In this document: positions 24,230 through 36,200 of the stretch, piece after piece
Layout of the letters: every line of letters starts with the position of its first letter
Position numbering within the stretch: position 1 is the first letter of the stretch
Source: Zelopaecilomyces penicillatus
Lineage: Eukaryota; Ascomycota; Sordariomycetes; Hypocreales; Pseudodiploosporaceae
Reading direction: 5' to 3'
DNA: 64,000 nucleotides
Assembly: GCA_005765155.1 (NCBI GenBank)
Contig: VCCP01000005.1
Span: 4,836,001 to 4,900,000, forward strand
Notes under the pieces: generated by a model
What the model was told of the DNA's origin: nothing
Seen by the model: only the letters and a program-made list of their open reading frames with translations
Database searches by the model: none
Translations under genes and position numbers: made by a program

Positions 24230-26465
24230 ATGACGACACCGCGCGTCTTCATCATCCGCCATGGCGAGACGGAATGGTCCCTCAACGGTCGGCACACGGG
24301 CCGGACCGATATCCCACTTACGCCCAATGGCGAGAAGCGCATCGTCATCACAGGAAGGGCGATGGTGGGTGATGATCGGCTGATTGTGCCGGGGAAGCTG
24401 GCCCATATGTAAGTTTATGTTTTGTAACTTGTCTTCTTTTTTCATTAGCTTTGATGGTACTTTTATGTTTCACTTCTTAGTTGAAAGAAGGAGAGATGAA
24501 CACACAAAATACATCAAGATAGTTTGCCGCAAGTGCTGGCAGAGTCCCTACTCAACGGAGAGCTGTGGTTGTTCTATGTTCTATCATTCCCCATGTGGAT
24601 GTGAACACTATCCCAGCCATAGGCATTAACACCAACACAGGAGGTTACATACATCATCTTGTCTTTATTCCTATCTCCCATTCCCCATTACCCCTTTCTT
24701 TGCAACCTTGCTCCCACCCAGATGTACCAAATACCGGCCACATCCACAGCCCACGAGTTTCATGTCATGTCATGACTTGCATGTATTTCATGCAGTACTT
24801 GGCTAACCGTCTTACAACCACGTTTCTCAAAGCAAACAAAACTGTCAAGTAGTCAGACTGTTTGTTTCCATCCACCCCCTACATCAACAACACACCCACC
24901 CACGTCTATCCATAACTCCCATACCTTTGAGGTTACACTCCATCGGGAACATTATGATACCTCATAAAATATCCCTAGCAACCTCAATATTCTCTGTGTT
25001 CCGTTCCATCATCATTTCCCTTCACATTTTGACGCCCGGGGCTGGTTGTATACATAAACATGATGATGCGCCTTCCCGGTCTGCAAGTATGCTTGCCTCT
25101 CCCCCATCATTATGCTTTATAACAGTAGAGCACTGTGCGGTCTGCAGCTATCCGGCAAGGCAACCGTCAATCCACATGTTTCCAATAGGACACTCGAGTG
25201 CAAAAAGCTGCATGTAATCCTTGACATGTCAATTCTTCCGGATGTTCAGCATCTTATTCCCCAACCAACCCATCTCCTCTTATAGATACCTACCTAGTTC
25301 AGTCATTTCGCTCTTCCACACAATCCTCGTACTACATGACTCCACAGCTTCAGAACAAGCAGAACCAAAAAGCTAATCTTATCCGGGGGACAACACGCCG
25401 TTTGTCAGTTTAGGGCGGGAGCGGGTACCAGCAGTCAGGGGAAGCAACACACTTCCCCCTGTTTTACCCACACTTCCCCCTTTCTGACAAATCGGTCCCT
25501 TTGTTGTCCTCATCACCTATCAAACAGTTACGTTTCTCCCCGCAAACGTGCCCAGCGCACTTTTGAGCTCTTGAACCTGGGCATCTTCGGGCCGTTACCC
25601 TGGGAAGCCCATGGCGAAGTCGCGTGTGACGGCCTCGAGTGCAACGCCAAAGTCGAAGTCACCGAAGATATTCGCGAGTGGGACTATGGCGATTATGAGG
25701 GTGTGACAAGCCCAGAGATTCGTAAGCAGAGGGCGGAGCAAGGTATTGAGGGGACTTGGGATATCTGGAGAGATGGATGTCCAGGAGGAGAGTGAGTTTT
25801 TTTTTTTTGGTGTTTTGAACCCCCTTGCAACATGATCCCGTTTCCTTTCCCATGAGCTTCTAAATCCCCCCTATACGTTAAAGGCTGTGTTACTAAACTT
25901 CACCCACCACTCAAAGGAGCCCCCAAGATGTCACCGACCGTCTCGATCGCCTCATCGCAGACATCCGCCAAAAATGGCATGAACCCGTCATTGGAAAGCC
26001 CCCAGCCGACGCCGACAACACAGGCGACGTCCTTATCGTTGCTCACGGGCACATCCTCCGTGCCTTTGCCATGCGCTGGGCAGGCAAGACGTTGCAAGAC
26101 GGGCCTGCTTTCCTCCTAGAGGCCGGTGGTGTAGGCACCCTGAGGTATACCCCCCCTTTTTATCATTACTTCTCCTATAACCTTCTCTACCCCCTTTCTT
26201 TCATTTCTATATTACCCCCCATCGGCCAAATTCGGGGAGGAAACAGTAGCAATGAATGGCGCTTTTGATAGACTACCTCTTTTCCAAGTCCCCTTATTTG
26301 CATACTTCCCCAGTCAGAAACGATATTCTTTTTGGAAGCAGAAATAAATATTGTCTTCTATCTATTGAAACTTCTTGAGACTAATTATGATGACGCAGTT
26401 ACGAGCATCACAGTATCGATGAGCCGGCTATTCTTCTCGGCGGGGCCTTTGTTGTTGGCATGTAA
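24230..26465 (+). CDS. Histidine-phosphatase-family enzyme, SHB17-like sedoheptulose-1,7-bisphosphatase
   Basis: Exons 24230-24408, 25528-25791, 25917-26144 and 26399-26465 (245 aa). All junctions close the frame: HI/YVSPRKRAQRT, GGE/SPQDVTDRLDR and TL/SYEHHSIDEPA. The phosphohistidine motif is RHGETEW (residues 10-16, catalytic His11), followed by NGRHTGRTDIPLTPNG. Next come VSPRKRAQRT, REWDYGDYEG, WDIWRDGCPGGE and the second catalytic His in VAHGHILRAFAMRW. These, and SYEHHSIDEPA near the end, resemble yeast SHB17 (YKR043C), which dephosphorylates sedoheptulose-1,7-bisphosphate in the riboneogenesis branch of the pentose phosphate pathway. A different sugar-phosphate substrate is possible. 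The first intron is 1,119 nt, about ten times the normal size here; introns 2 and 3 are 125 and 254 nt. Confidence 0.88.
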
Positions 26466-26718
26466 GAAAGGAAGGGTTTGACAGTGATCATAACATAGAT
26501 TCGCAAAAAGGAGTAGTAACTTATTCCCTTAGCATGTCTACATCACATTGAAAATAAGCATATGCCCGAATTTTCACCAAAAGAGTACTTTGAAAGATGG
26601 CATATTCTATGGGACAGATTAAACACGACATGTTGTATAGAAGAAAACAAACGTGATTACTTGGGCACATTAGGTTTTTATTCTCCAACCACTCTACTAC
26701 TTCTTGAGCGTAAATCTC
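26466..26718. other. Short convergent 3' spacer
   Basis: A 253-bp spacer between the stop codons of the SHB17-like gene (+) and the methyltransferase gene (-). AT-rich; holds both 3' ends. Confidence 0.5.
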
Positions 26719-27897
26719 CTAAATCTTTGATCCCCTCGCGAAGAAAACCCGTCGGCTCATGTGATTACCATGCCCACCATGCGGGCCATGCTCAAAAGTA
26801 ATCTTGTCCCCCATCTCCTTGAACTGAAAGTTTGCTCCCGCTCCCGCACTTTCAAACATCTGGCGTATCCGCTCCTCCGAAAACCCGTTATGCTGAACAG
26901 CGCGAGTCGTGTTGATGTCAGCGCTGGCGGCTTCATGTGGCATAAAGTCGAGGATGAAGAGCACGCCTCCTGGTTGGAGACGCTCCGCCAAACGGCGAGC
27001 CGCCAGTTCTGGGTCATCAAAGTGGTGGAACCCTAGGCCAACACCCGCAATGTCGAACCCAAAGAACTCTTCTTGGGCAAAGGCTTTTGGTGAGGGGTCC
27101 GAAGGAAGGATAAGATTGCCGATGTGGGCTGATCTCTCTTCTGGACTGAATCCCTGAATTGAGAAATGGCTGTCAGATTCCATCATACTTCAAAGGCGGC
27201 ACAGTTGAATCAAGCTCACATTATCCTTGGCTTTGGCATTGTACACTTCGCGCATTGTCTCCGAAACATCTATGCCAACACATTGGCTCAGATCCTCGCC
27301 AAGGGCCTTTTTTGAAATACTTTTTGTTAGCCTTGTCTTTTGTGGGTTCCATCCTTTGATCTTTGGAATTCCCAGTTCTCAAAAATTCAAACTCGTCTTC
27401 CTCTCCTCAACCAAGTGAATGTACGCACCTGTGTTAACAACCCAGTTCCACAGGCATAGTCCAACAGTCGCCCTCCTTTCTTGATGCCAATAAAGTCTCT
27501 CTGCTCCCTCAGCACTTGCTCAAGCTGCCGAATGGTTTTCTGAAACCGTTCGTCGTATGAGGCGCCCGACTTGCTACAATCGCCAGCCAGTTAGTCAGTG
27601 AGTCGACAAAGCGCGTAAGCTTTTGGCATGATAAACAGCATCATTATTCTTTCTGTGCCAAATGGTCCCGGGTAAGCGGGCCGTGACCAAAACCTCAGCG
27701 CAGACACGATACCATGAGCCTCCTGGGGTGGACGACATTTGTTGCCAGGCACAGACCGGGGAGCCATTGGCTGGATGGGGTGGACGCGGGATGTGCAGAA
27801 TGAGCGGGGGGTGGAACCATGTCTGGCACATAGTAATAATAGCGGGTGTCACAACTCACTTGAAGTAGGCCTGGTTGACAGATGAAGTGTCAGACAT
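26719..27897 (-). CDS. Class I SAM-dependent methyltransferase
   Basis: Exons in transcript order: 27897-27860, 27573-27429, 27306-27220 and 27153-26719 (234 aa). Introns of 286, 122 and 66 nt have GTGAGT, GTGCGT and GTGAGC donors; split codon AA/C gives YFN-KSGASYDERF. The Rossmann SAM-binding motif I is LLDYACGTGLLT (about 49-60). The acidic motif II is in CVGIDVSETM, the motif following DIAGVGLGFHHFDD matches the post-II strand, and LQPGGVLFILDF is motif III. A C-terminal part with FKEMGDKITFEHG and a His/Gly-rich GPHGGHGNH follows. It belongs to the broad Methyltransf_11/25 group of small-molecule methyltransferases, probably cytosolic; the acceptor cannot be inferred. Length is normal for the family. 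It converges on the SHB17-like gene. Confidence 0.87.
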
Positions 27898-28350
27898 AGT
27901 GGCGGTGAGGCAAATAATGCTCTTTTCCTCAGCTGTCGATGCTGAAATCAGCTAGGAAACTCAGTAATATCCTCTCGTCTCAATCCCAGGGTATGTTTGT
28001 TTTCTCAAAAATGGAATGATGGAGGAATTGATTGGTCGTTTTGTATTATTCATGCAATGTCTGTTTCTCTATGGCCCTCTCTCCCCTCTTTCGCCCTGGT
28101 GGTTTCGCGGGGTCTTTTGTAGAATTTGCCGGAGACTTCTCGGCTGGTTTTCGCAGGCTTTAGAGCAACACTCACACATCCAGCAATCACTCCAACGCGG
28201 AGACTTTGTGATGCGGCGACAAGTGTGCACTGAATTCCACAGCCTCGTTATTGGCAATAGCCCGCTCGAGGCCAGAAGCGCTGACCGGGGGCGAGGACAT
28301 GTGAGCTTGCACATGATCTGCCGGCCATGCCAACCGTCGCATCTCCCCCC

Positions 28351-28380
28351 CCTCACCAACCCTCACAAACCCTCACCAAT
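28351..28380. repeat. 10-bp minisatellite, three units
   Basis: Three contiguous 10-mers CCTCACCAAC / CCTCACAAAC / CCTCACCAAT, differing at two positions. A GAGGGGTGAG sequence follows just downstream (28382-28391) and could pair with the units. Confidence 0.75.
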
Positions 28381-28604
28381 CGAGGGGTGAGACTGCATAG
28401 GCCACGATGCATCTGCTGGCCTCTCGTCTGCGCGCCCGCCCCTTGTTGGTGATGATGACAATGGGCGACAGGGGGGCTGCAATATGAAGATGTGAATATG
28501 AGAGGCGCAGCCAGAGCCTGCCTGCAATGCAGTGCAGTGCAGCGCAGTGCAGCCAGAGTTGCCAGGTCTCTGTGGTGGAGAAACGTGGCCGTTTCCTATA
28601 CGCA

Positions 28605-28651
28605 TACCCAGCAGATACCCAGCAGATATTACCCAGCAGACACCCAGTAGA
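28605..28651. repeat. 11-bp minisatellite, four units
   Basis: The unit TACCCAGCAGA occurs at 28605, 28616 and 28630 (a 3-bp spacer before the third copy), then a variant CACCCAGTAGA at 28641. It lies about 50 bp after a GCAGT-rich run at 28523-28553. Confidence 0.8.
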
Positions 28652-31600
28652 CACACCGTGGCCCAAAACGAGGCCCCATCAAGAGGCGTCGGCCGATCAC
28701 GGGTGATCATGCACCTGCAAGAGCGCACCGTTCCGCAGGCGACGGTGCTCCCTAATTAGGTGGTATTGGCTCAGTGGCCACGCAGCCGACAGCAGGCTAG
28801 CGACGAAGACATTCTGGTCCTGCCGTTTCCACTACCATGCACCTGGCCCAAAACCTTCGTCATCCCATCACCGAGTCCCACGCTGAAGTTGTATTATTAC
28901 TTGGCCCCGTAGGTCGGTCGTTGGTGCAGCAGAGCCAAAGAGGAAGTGTCCTGGGCATTTCAATCATATGTACGTACTGCTACGGTGTGTTTCGCCAGCC
29001 GGCAGGGGAGGGCGTGCCCAGCAAGGGCAGTAGACGAAACCTCCATGTTGGCCGCCGCTCTCTGGCCATGTTCTCGATTGATGGCTATCCACTGCCTGTT
29101 GTTGGAACGCAATCCTCATCCCATGAATATGCAGCGTTTGTAGTGTGCGTCTGCCGCTGAGGCACACGCATACATGGCGGGCGGTAGCTAGCGGGTCAAC
29201 GCCCAAATCCGTGCATGAGTAGAGATAATTACCTTACATACGCGCAAACATCTCTTGGGTCTCACACACAGCATGGGCAAAGGCTCCGTCGGCATCATCC
29301 CATCTAGTTGCAAACCGAGCCGCCAGCAGGTAGGCAAGCAGCCACCCCCAAAATTCAGCAAGCCAGGAAGCTTGTATTAAACAAGACATTGAAATGGGCT
29401 CTAGCTAGGTCTTGCACGGGATGCGCACGCCCGCCCCGACGTCATAAACCACCCGGTAGAGGGAAACGTTTTTGTCTTCACCGCTGGTTGTGCCTCCATT
29501 GTAGATACATCATCTGGCTTGTACTGCAATGCCTTGTTGGGTGAAATTTGTTTTCGGCCTCGTGCAGAAGCGTCTTCGATTGATGTCCAACCACTGCGCT
29601 GACGCCGGTAGCGCCATCGCCGCCGAAGTTTTCCATTCTGTTGCAGGCTGTTGATGGGCGTTACTCATGCATGTTGGCGCCGTTCCCTATCCCCGTCCCC
29701 GTTGACGGCCCCCCGGTTCCCCGTCCACACCAAGTAGACGAGCTTCTCCCCGGGGCTGAATTCAACATTTCCGTGCCCGGGACAGGCCCGCTGACTGCGT
29801 TGAAAAGCGGCAATATGCCCCCAAAGCAAGCACCAGGTCGTAGCCCCCGTCTGTCTCCATTATGTGTGAAGCAGTTTGACAGCAGCCCGCGTCGGGAAAG
29901 ACACAAGTCTCACGGTACAGCAGCACCCCGTTGAACAAGTTGCCTCCATTTAACGGCTTGGCATTTACATTTCGTCAACACCATCTCTCTGCCATTGTTG
30001 TTGGCAATCGCATGTTCGGTTGGCTGGTCGTGTGCTGGAGACGGGCGGAGTCTGCACTATCTCGCACCAGCTCAAAGGCCGCATCACTCAACCCTGCCCT
30101 GAAAGTAAAAGGGGCGGAGCGGAGCGGTAACACGTCGAGGAGCAAACGTCCGGTATGGCCGTCTAGCATCTGGAATGCCGTTGCTTAGCTTGGTTCCATA
30201 ACACCAACAACCGCTAGCAGTTGATGTGGTTGCTGGCATTGCAGCAACTTGGGATGCTAGCGACAACTGGCGGGGAGGAGCCAGTCACTCGAGTTGCCCT
30301 ACGGTTGGCCGTGCATGCAGACGAGGTCTCGTGGGGTGACAGTGCAGCAGTCAGGCCTGTGCAAAGGCATTCACTCATGTGTGTATTTTGCATCTTGGTG
30401 CAGGGCACGGCCGGTTTGCTAGGTGTAATCTTTCGAACCAGTCCGTGTGTGACAAGCCAGGACCGTTTGTGAGAGCAAAAGGTCTTGGACCACCATCATT
30501 GTACTCTCCGTATGAGTTCAGGTAGGAAGGGCCCTTGCAATGCCAGCCCCCTCGATGATTGAAAGTGACATCCCAGCCCTGTCAATCAAGCAATACCGCA
30601 CAATAGGTGACTGGGGTTCCATGATCCACACATCATGCCATGTACAGACCGTGGACTTTTGCCGGATAATGAGACCAGCATCTCATATCTTTGTTTAACT
30701 CAAGAAATGCCACGCTCTTCTTGTGCTTCCTTTTGTTTCTGTACTTCCTTATTTCTCCCATCCTCCGCAGCGGGTATTTGCGGCGCTTTTGACGTCGCAA
30801 GTCTCAGGCACACAAACAGAGACGGGGGATGGTACAGCACACCCCGGGGCTCGTGCAGTGTATCTCATTAGTTGGTGTGGCTTTACTGCACCTACCCATA
30901 GGGCGGAGGGTGTGCGCGCACGGAGGAGACATTCGCATAATCCGCACTGTGCATTCAAGTCACGCAACACTGGCGAGAAGCGTGCTTTCGTTTGCGGCCT
31001 TGCAGCATGACATGACATGCAGCCAACCACCCCCTCCTCTCCAAGACGGCGCTATGTCCCAACCGTAAAATTGCGACGTGGCACGCATTCTGTCCCATGG
31101 CTTGCTCCTGGTCCGCGGCGAGTGGGCAGCAAGCATGCTGCCTGTTCAACCTCTCCTTGATAACTGTTTGTTTCCCTCGAAGCTGCTCCCCTATCTCAGG
31201 CGATTCACGCCATACGAGCACCGCGAGGTTGCTGAGCGACTAGCCAGCCGGAGAAATATCCACTATCCAGGCCACATGCTTTCACAATTACGCCTGGAGT
31301 TCTTTTGTCCGGGGACTGTTTTCACACTTATGGGACTCAACGTGTCTTGGTGTGAAAGATGTGATGGTGATGGACCCTGCTAATTTGCTGAATTTGGCTC
31401 GGCTTCTGGCTCTGGACCAAAGGTTGACTGGCCCAGAGCAGACAATCATGTTGGAAAACTGGGGCCTCACACGGGAGAGCTGCACCCTACCCGGGTTGCA
31501 TGCATCGTCCGCATGAGACTAAGCTCACGTGATCGTGGCTCGACGTGTGCGATTGGGCGGAACGGGCCATGTCTTGGGGCTGGTCAAAGGGGGGGCCAAT

Positions 31601-31966
31601 CAGAATGCGTCTTGTCCAATCTCTGAAGGCTCGCGCCCGCTTAGCATGGAAGGGGCCCAGGCCGCTGAGAAAGGAGCGAAAGGTTTATGTTAGCAGAGTT
31701 GGGTGTTAAAGTATCTTTGGGATTAACATTCACTTTTTTTGCTGTAATAATCCCAAATCAGCCAATCAAGGACTCTGATATCTCCGCCCCCTGAGGCTCT
31801 TGCATGTCGCCCAGGATGTCTGTCCCTTTTAATCTTGTGGGCTGAACACTCTGCTCATCTCACAATCTCGAATCTCGTTTTGCAAGGGCCAGGTAGTCAG
31901 AGGTATCAGTCTGACACTACCGGTAAGCAATGGAAAGTTCCTGCGGCCCTGGACTTTGTGTACAGG

Positions 31967-31984
31967 AAACTAGGTACCTAGTTT
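31967..31984. repeat. Perfect 18-bp palindrome
   Basis: AAACTAGGTACCTAGTTT is its own reverse complement. It could be a dimeric protein-binding site or a chance palindrome; the AGGTACCT core recurs elsewhere in the desert. Confidence 0.7.
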
Positions 31985-33210
31985 TAGCTCCCAGTGATAA
32001 CACTGCAGCATGCGTGTGCAGGGATCCATTATCCGATAATAGAAGCTGTCTGCTTGCAGGAACAGCAACCTAAATCGGAAAGAGTTAATGGGGTTTTCCC
32101 AAGAATTAGGTGCAAATCAGGGCATCCCTCAAGGGAAAGTACTGGTAAAAGCAACCCATGCCTTGTTGAGGAAATGTGGCTTCCTAGACTGCGTGTTGGT
32201 AGCGTGCGGAGAAGAGGTGCATCTGCAAATAGCACGGTGCGCAGGCTCTCTGGCGTTTCAACTGTCAGCCGAGATTGGTCACTATGTACGTGCCGGTAGC
32301 AAGGCATGATTAAAACAGCGGCCAGTGCCGTCACGGCGTCGGGAGCCAAAAAAGTCCTTGCAATGTGTGGAGCACTAAATCAAAGCCTGCCAAGGCCAGC
32401 AGCAGTGAATCTACCCGGTGATGATGTATCGCGGCCATTAAAGACACAGAAGAGCGTGATGTTTTGATGTCCAAGTTGCTCCAGCTGCTTAAATGACTCA
32501 ATCCCGAGTCAAGCAGTATCATTCATCTTCTGCTCCTGAAGAGTCCCAAGCTTAAACTGACGTGGTCCTGAGTGTTTGCCTGCGTTGACATATCATTCTT
32601 CTCAATCTAAATGCGCTTGTTGGGATGTATAGCAAAGTTTCCGGGATTTTAGTGGCGGGAAGCACTTGGAAGCCAGCTGATTGCGTGTTTGCTTTCTCAG
32701 CCACGTCGATCTAGCCAATAGATATGGTGGTCAGAAATTTTCTCGAGATGGATGCTTGGAAAAGGAGGGGGGTAAGAGACTCGGCCATCCTATCCTATTC
32801 AGGATCAAGATGCAGATTTGACTACTCTGCCTGCGTGTGACGCGTCACATCGCCCGACTTGCTTGTTGGCACACCAGTTGGACTTGCACAGATACATGGG
32901 CAGCCCGGAACTCACAAGCGTCGCGACATAGATTGGCCGGGGGAAGGGAGAAGAGAGGCCATGTGCATCTATTGGTACCTCATAACTCGTACTCTGGTCC
33001 TTATCGGCCACCTGTCCTTGATTAACTCCTGCTGCTGCTGCTGCGCAGTGACAATTGCGCTATGCGATGCACCTGGTTGACCTCCGCACTGGCAGGAGAG
33101 TGGCAGGTGCGATCAGCTGCGATGTTTACTGTAGACATTACAAATTCATAATCCCCCAAGATCGCTCCTTCGCTCATGAAAATCTTGCGTTGCCACTTGT
33201 TGATTCTAAG

Positions 33211-33221
33211 CCCCCCCCCCC
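33211..33221. repeat. C11 homopolymer
   Basis: Eleven consecutive C residues in the desert. A similar C11 run lies at 58261-58271. Confidence 0.8.
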
Positions 33222-36200
33222 TTTGTTTTTCGTACCTCTGAGCAAATTTTGCGATTTTAATAGCATTCTATTCCCTTAGCTTCTCCAATATTGGATGACC
33301 GAGTTCTCGATGTCAAAAGCCCTCTATCATGGACTAAACCCATCAAAGACGACGAGATACCCGTAACATAGGCGACTTTTAGACAGTGTGTATGCACTGT
33401 ACCACACTCAGACTTGAATCAACTCCGCCGTACAGTTCAGCAACAGAGCTACTCAATCTACAGCGATATTTATATTTGAGGTACCGTTCTTGACTGCAAG
33501 CTTGCTCTTTACTTCCATCATACTCTTGTCTGCTCTGGCTGACAAAATAGTATTGCTAGGCTCGTAAATGTTGACACATTTAAGTGACAGAAGTGCACAA
33601 GAGGAATCAGTCAACCCAGCCAGTCCCACCTCTGCCTGTCAACACTCCAGACTGCCTTAGCTTTTGCTAACAAGCTCCACATCTCTTCGGATATCGAATA
33701 AAGTAAGCCCTTGACCCCTTAGCCTCTCGGGTCGTCCCTACCCCTTAGAAACGCCCCTCATCAGCTTTACGGACAGGACAACAATCTACATCAGGCAGAT
33801 GAGTTGTAGGCCGCAGTGACGTTTATGATCGCACTACCCCAAGCTAACACATCCGAACAAACACCCCCCTGCTTGGTGCCATCAAGTTTCATGGGTAATG
33901 CTGAATAGGGGTTCCAGTGATAGGTAAGCATGAAGGGCATTTACTTACTTTGCTTGTGGAGATATCTAACCGTGAGGGGACAGGGAATGAAGAAACGCAT
34001 GACGGAAGCGAGACCGCTGGCAACTGTGGACGTAATAAACAGTGCAACCCCCACGGAGCAAACACGACGGCTGCGAAGACTATTGGCGAAACGATAGATC
34101 ATACACCACAGAGCTTCTGCCATACCACACCATGAACTATGGAAGCCCATCGTTTAGATGTAGAAGTCGCAGTAAGTACTATTTTGGTCACATAGTTCAA
34201 AGCTACCACCTCAATGATTGAACTGAGGTCACGAAACGTTACCCCATTAAAACATGCTTGTCAGAAGCTTTGAAGTGGCTCATATTGGACAGAAAAGCAA
34301 GCATAGTAGGTAAAACTATCTAAATAACAAATCTCAGTTAAATCGAATACTAAGCGTGATGGCAGGCCTTTAGAGAAAAGCCTTCTACGGATCCTTGTGC
34401 TGGGAGGTTATCCCTGACCAACAGCCAGTCGCAATTAGTCACAGCCAAACCGTTAAAGCAGCAGTCGGCCAAGTAAAGTATCGACCGAACCAAAATATAA
34501 CAAAGTAAAGCAAAGCTTCGTTCTGGCCCCATCTATGCCGCCAAGCGCCAACATCGGGCCGTGCCAGTTCCCTGCTGTAGGCTGTGCGATCGCCGGGATC
34601 CTACATAACAACGTCTTTCTGGATCGGATGTAACTGTCAGGAGACCAGAAGGCGGTATGCAGAGCTGCAGACGGTGAGACGGCCGAATATGACTGGTGTT
34701 GTGTCGCATGAGCCTCAGGACAAGGCTCCGGGGGGGCTTCAACACCCCGTCTGACATACAGTTGCACACACCATGGTTGCCAGATGCTGCAGCATCAGGA
34801 GCTGTAGCACATCCATCGTGGTCGCATGAGGCGACCGGTCGACGGTCAACCGCTGCTTAATCCGTCCTACGTGGCTCTACATTCGTGGTACCCGTGGGTG
34901 CACTGCAGCAACGCTGTCCATCAATCTAATCCGCTGCAGGCGGATGGGCGAATCATGGCGAGAGCGCGGCCCGGACGGGGCGCCTGTTAGAGAGGGCGGA
35001 TATGCACCTCAGGGAAGGGCACGGCAAGGACGGGAAGAGCCTTGTGACGGGCGGCCCAAGCCACGGCCATGTCCCCTTGCTGCTGCGCGAGAGCCCTGCA
35101 CAGAACCATGAATGCTAGCGCTGGCCGCCTCCGCGGGCCTCGCCAAGTCATACTGATTGTTCTGTGCAATTGGAGCTCCGACTTGCCTCTTTTGCACCGT
35201 CTGCCTGTCGGAGAGTCGCCGCTGAATGAGCATCGTATGAGATCCGGGGCTCCATACTGCGCACTAGATGATGCTTCCGGCTGGTAGTGGTGGCGGCACC
35301 AGCGTCGTCGTCATGCTGTTCACAGTGTTCAGCAGCACAGGCTCCAGAATTGTCACGAGCAGCAGCGGCTGGTGACTAGCACCCGTTCCAAAGATTTGCT
35401 TGTCGCAAAGCCCACGCCTTCACACACCCTCACTGCCGCCACCCCTCCCTCCTTCTTCCCAAGCTATTCACCCCCTGCCCTGAACCTCGGCGGTGACCAG
35501 GGATGGAGAATACGTCGCAAGCCAGTTACGGCTGGTGATTGGACCATGGCGACGGTGCTAGTGGCCGGCCGTCTCTGGGAACGGCCAGGTTTCGGTGCGT
35601 TTCCAGAGACTCGGGAGCCACTACTTTTCCACGCTCCACTCAAAAATATCCATTATTACCTACGATCCGGCAACCCACCACACCGGTGGCCAGTGACTGT
35701 TTAGAGCCGCACCCCTCTTTTGTCGTTTTGGTGGGTGACATAGCCCGCAGCCTCTTTCTGATGAGAATTTTCTTGTCGCGTGGCCTCGGACAATAGCATA
35801 GGTTCTGGCCGTTACGTTTGGCTCCGTCATCGGGCAGCCATTTGGACGAGGCTTAGCCTGTACTGAAAAATCCTGCGCCAGACGTGTCTATGGCAGACAA
35901 CGTGATTGGCGAAGTAAACACTGGGTTTTCAAGCTAGGTATTTAATGTTACTGCAAGTGGCACAGAGTGATGGCGAAATACCTACACCCAGAGCCACCCT
36001 AGGTGTAACGGAAGGATGCCAGACGACATTGCGGATACCCTGAAGCCATGACACGCACCGCGTTTACCATGGACCAGAGAGTGACAATTATTATGCCCAC
36101 GGCTGCCACCCAGCAGTTTTATACACCTCTCCAGCGGCATCTCAAGACAGATTAGGCTTGTTATCAAAGATCAAAAAGCTTGCTTGCTTCATCGGCGCCC

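Noticed and set aside
24384..24629. Cys-rich 81-codon frame across the long intron of the SHB17-like gene
   Set aside because: It overlaps the end of exon 1 in another frame and crosses the forced splice donor; no recognised fold.
24230..27897. Possible secondary-metabolite cluster (methyltransferase plus APH-type and SHB17-like genes)
   Set aside because: No polyketide synthase, NRPS, terpene synthase, P450 or transporter is nearby; the neighbours are primary-metabolism and housekeeping genes.
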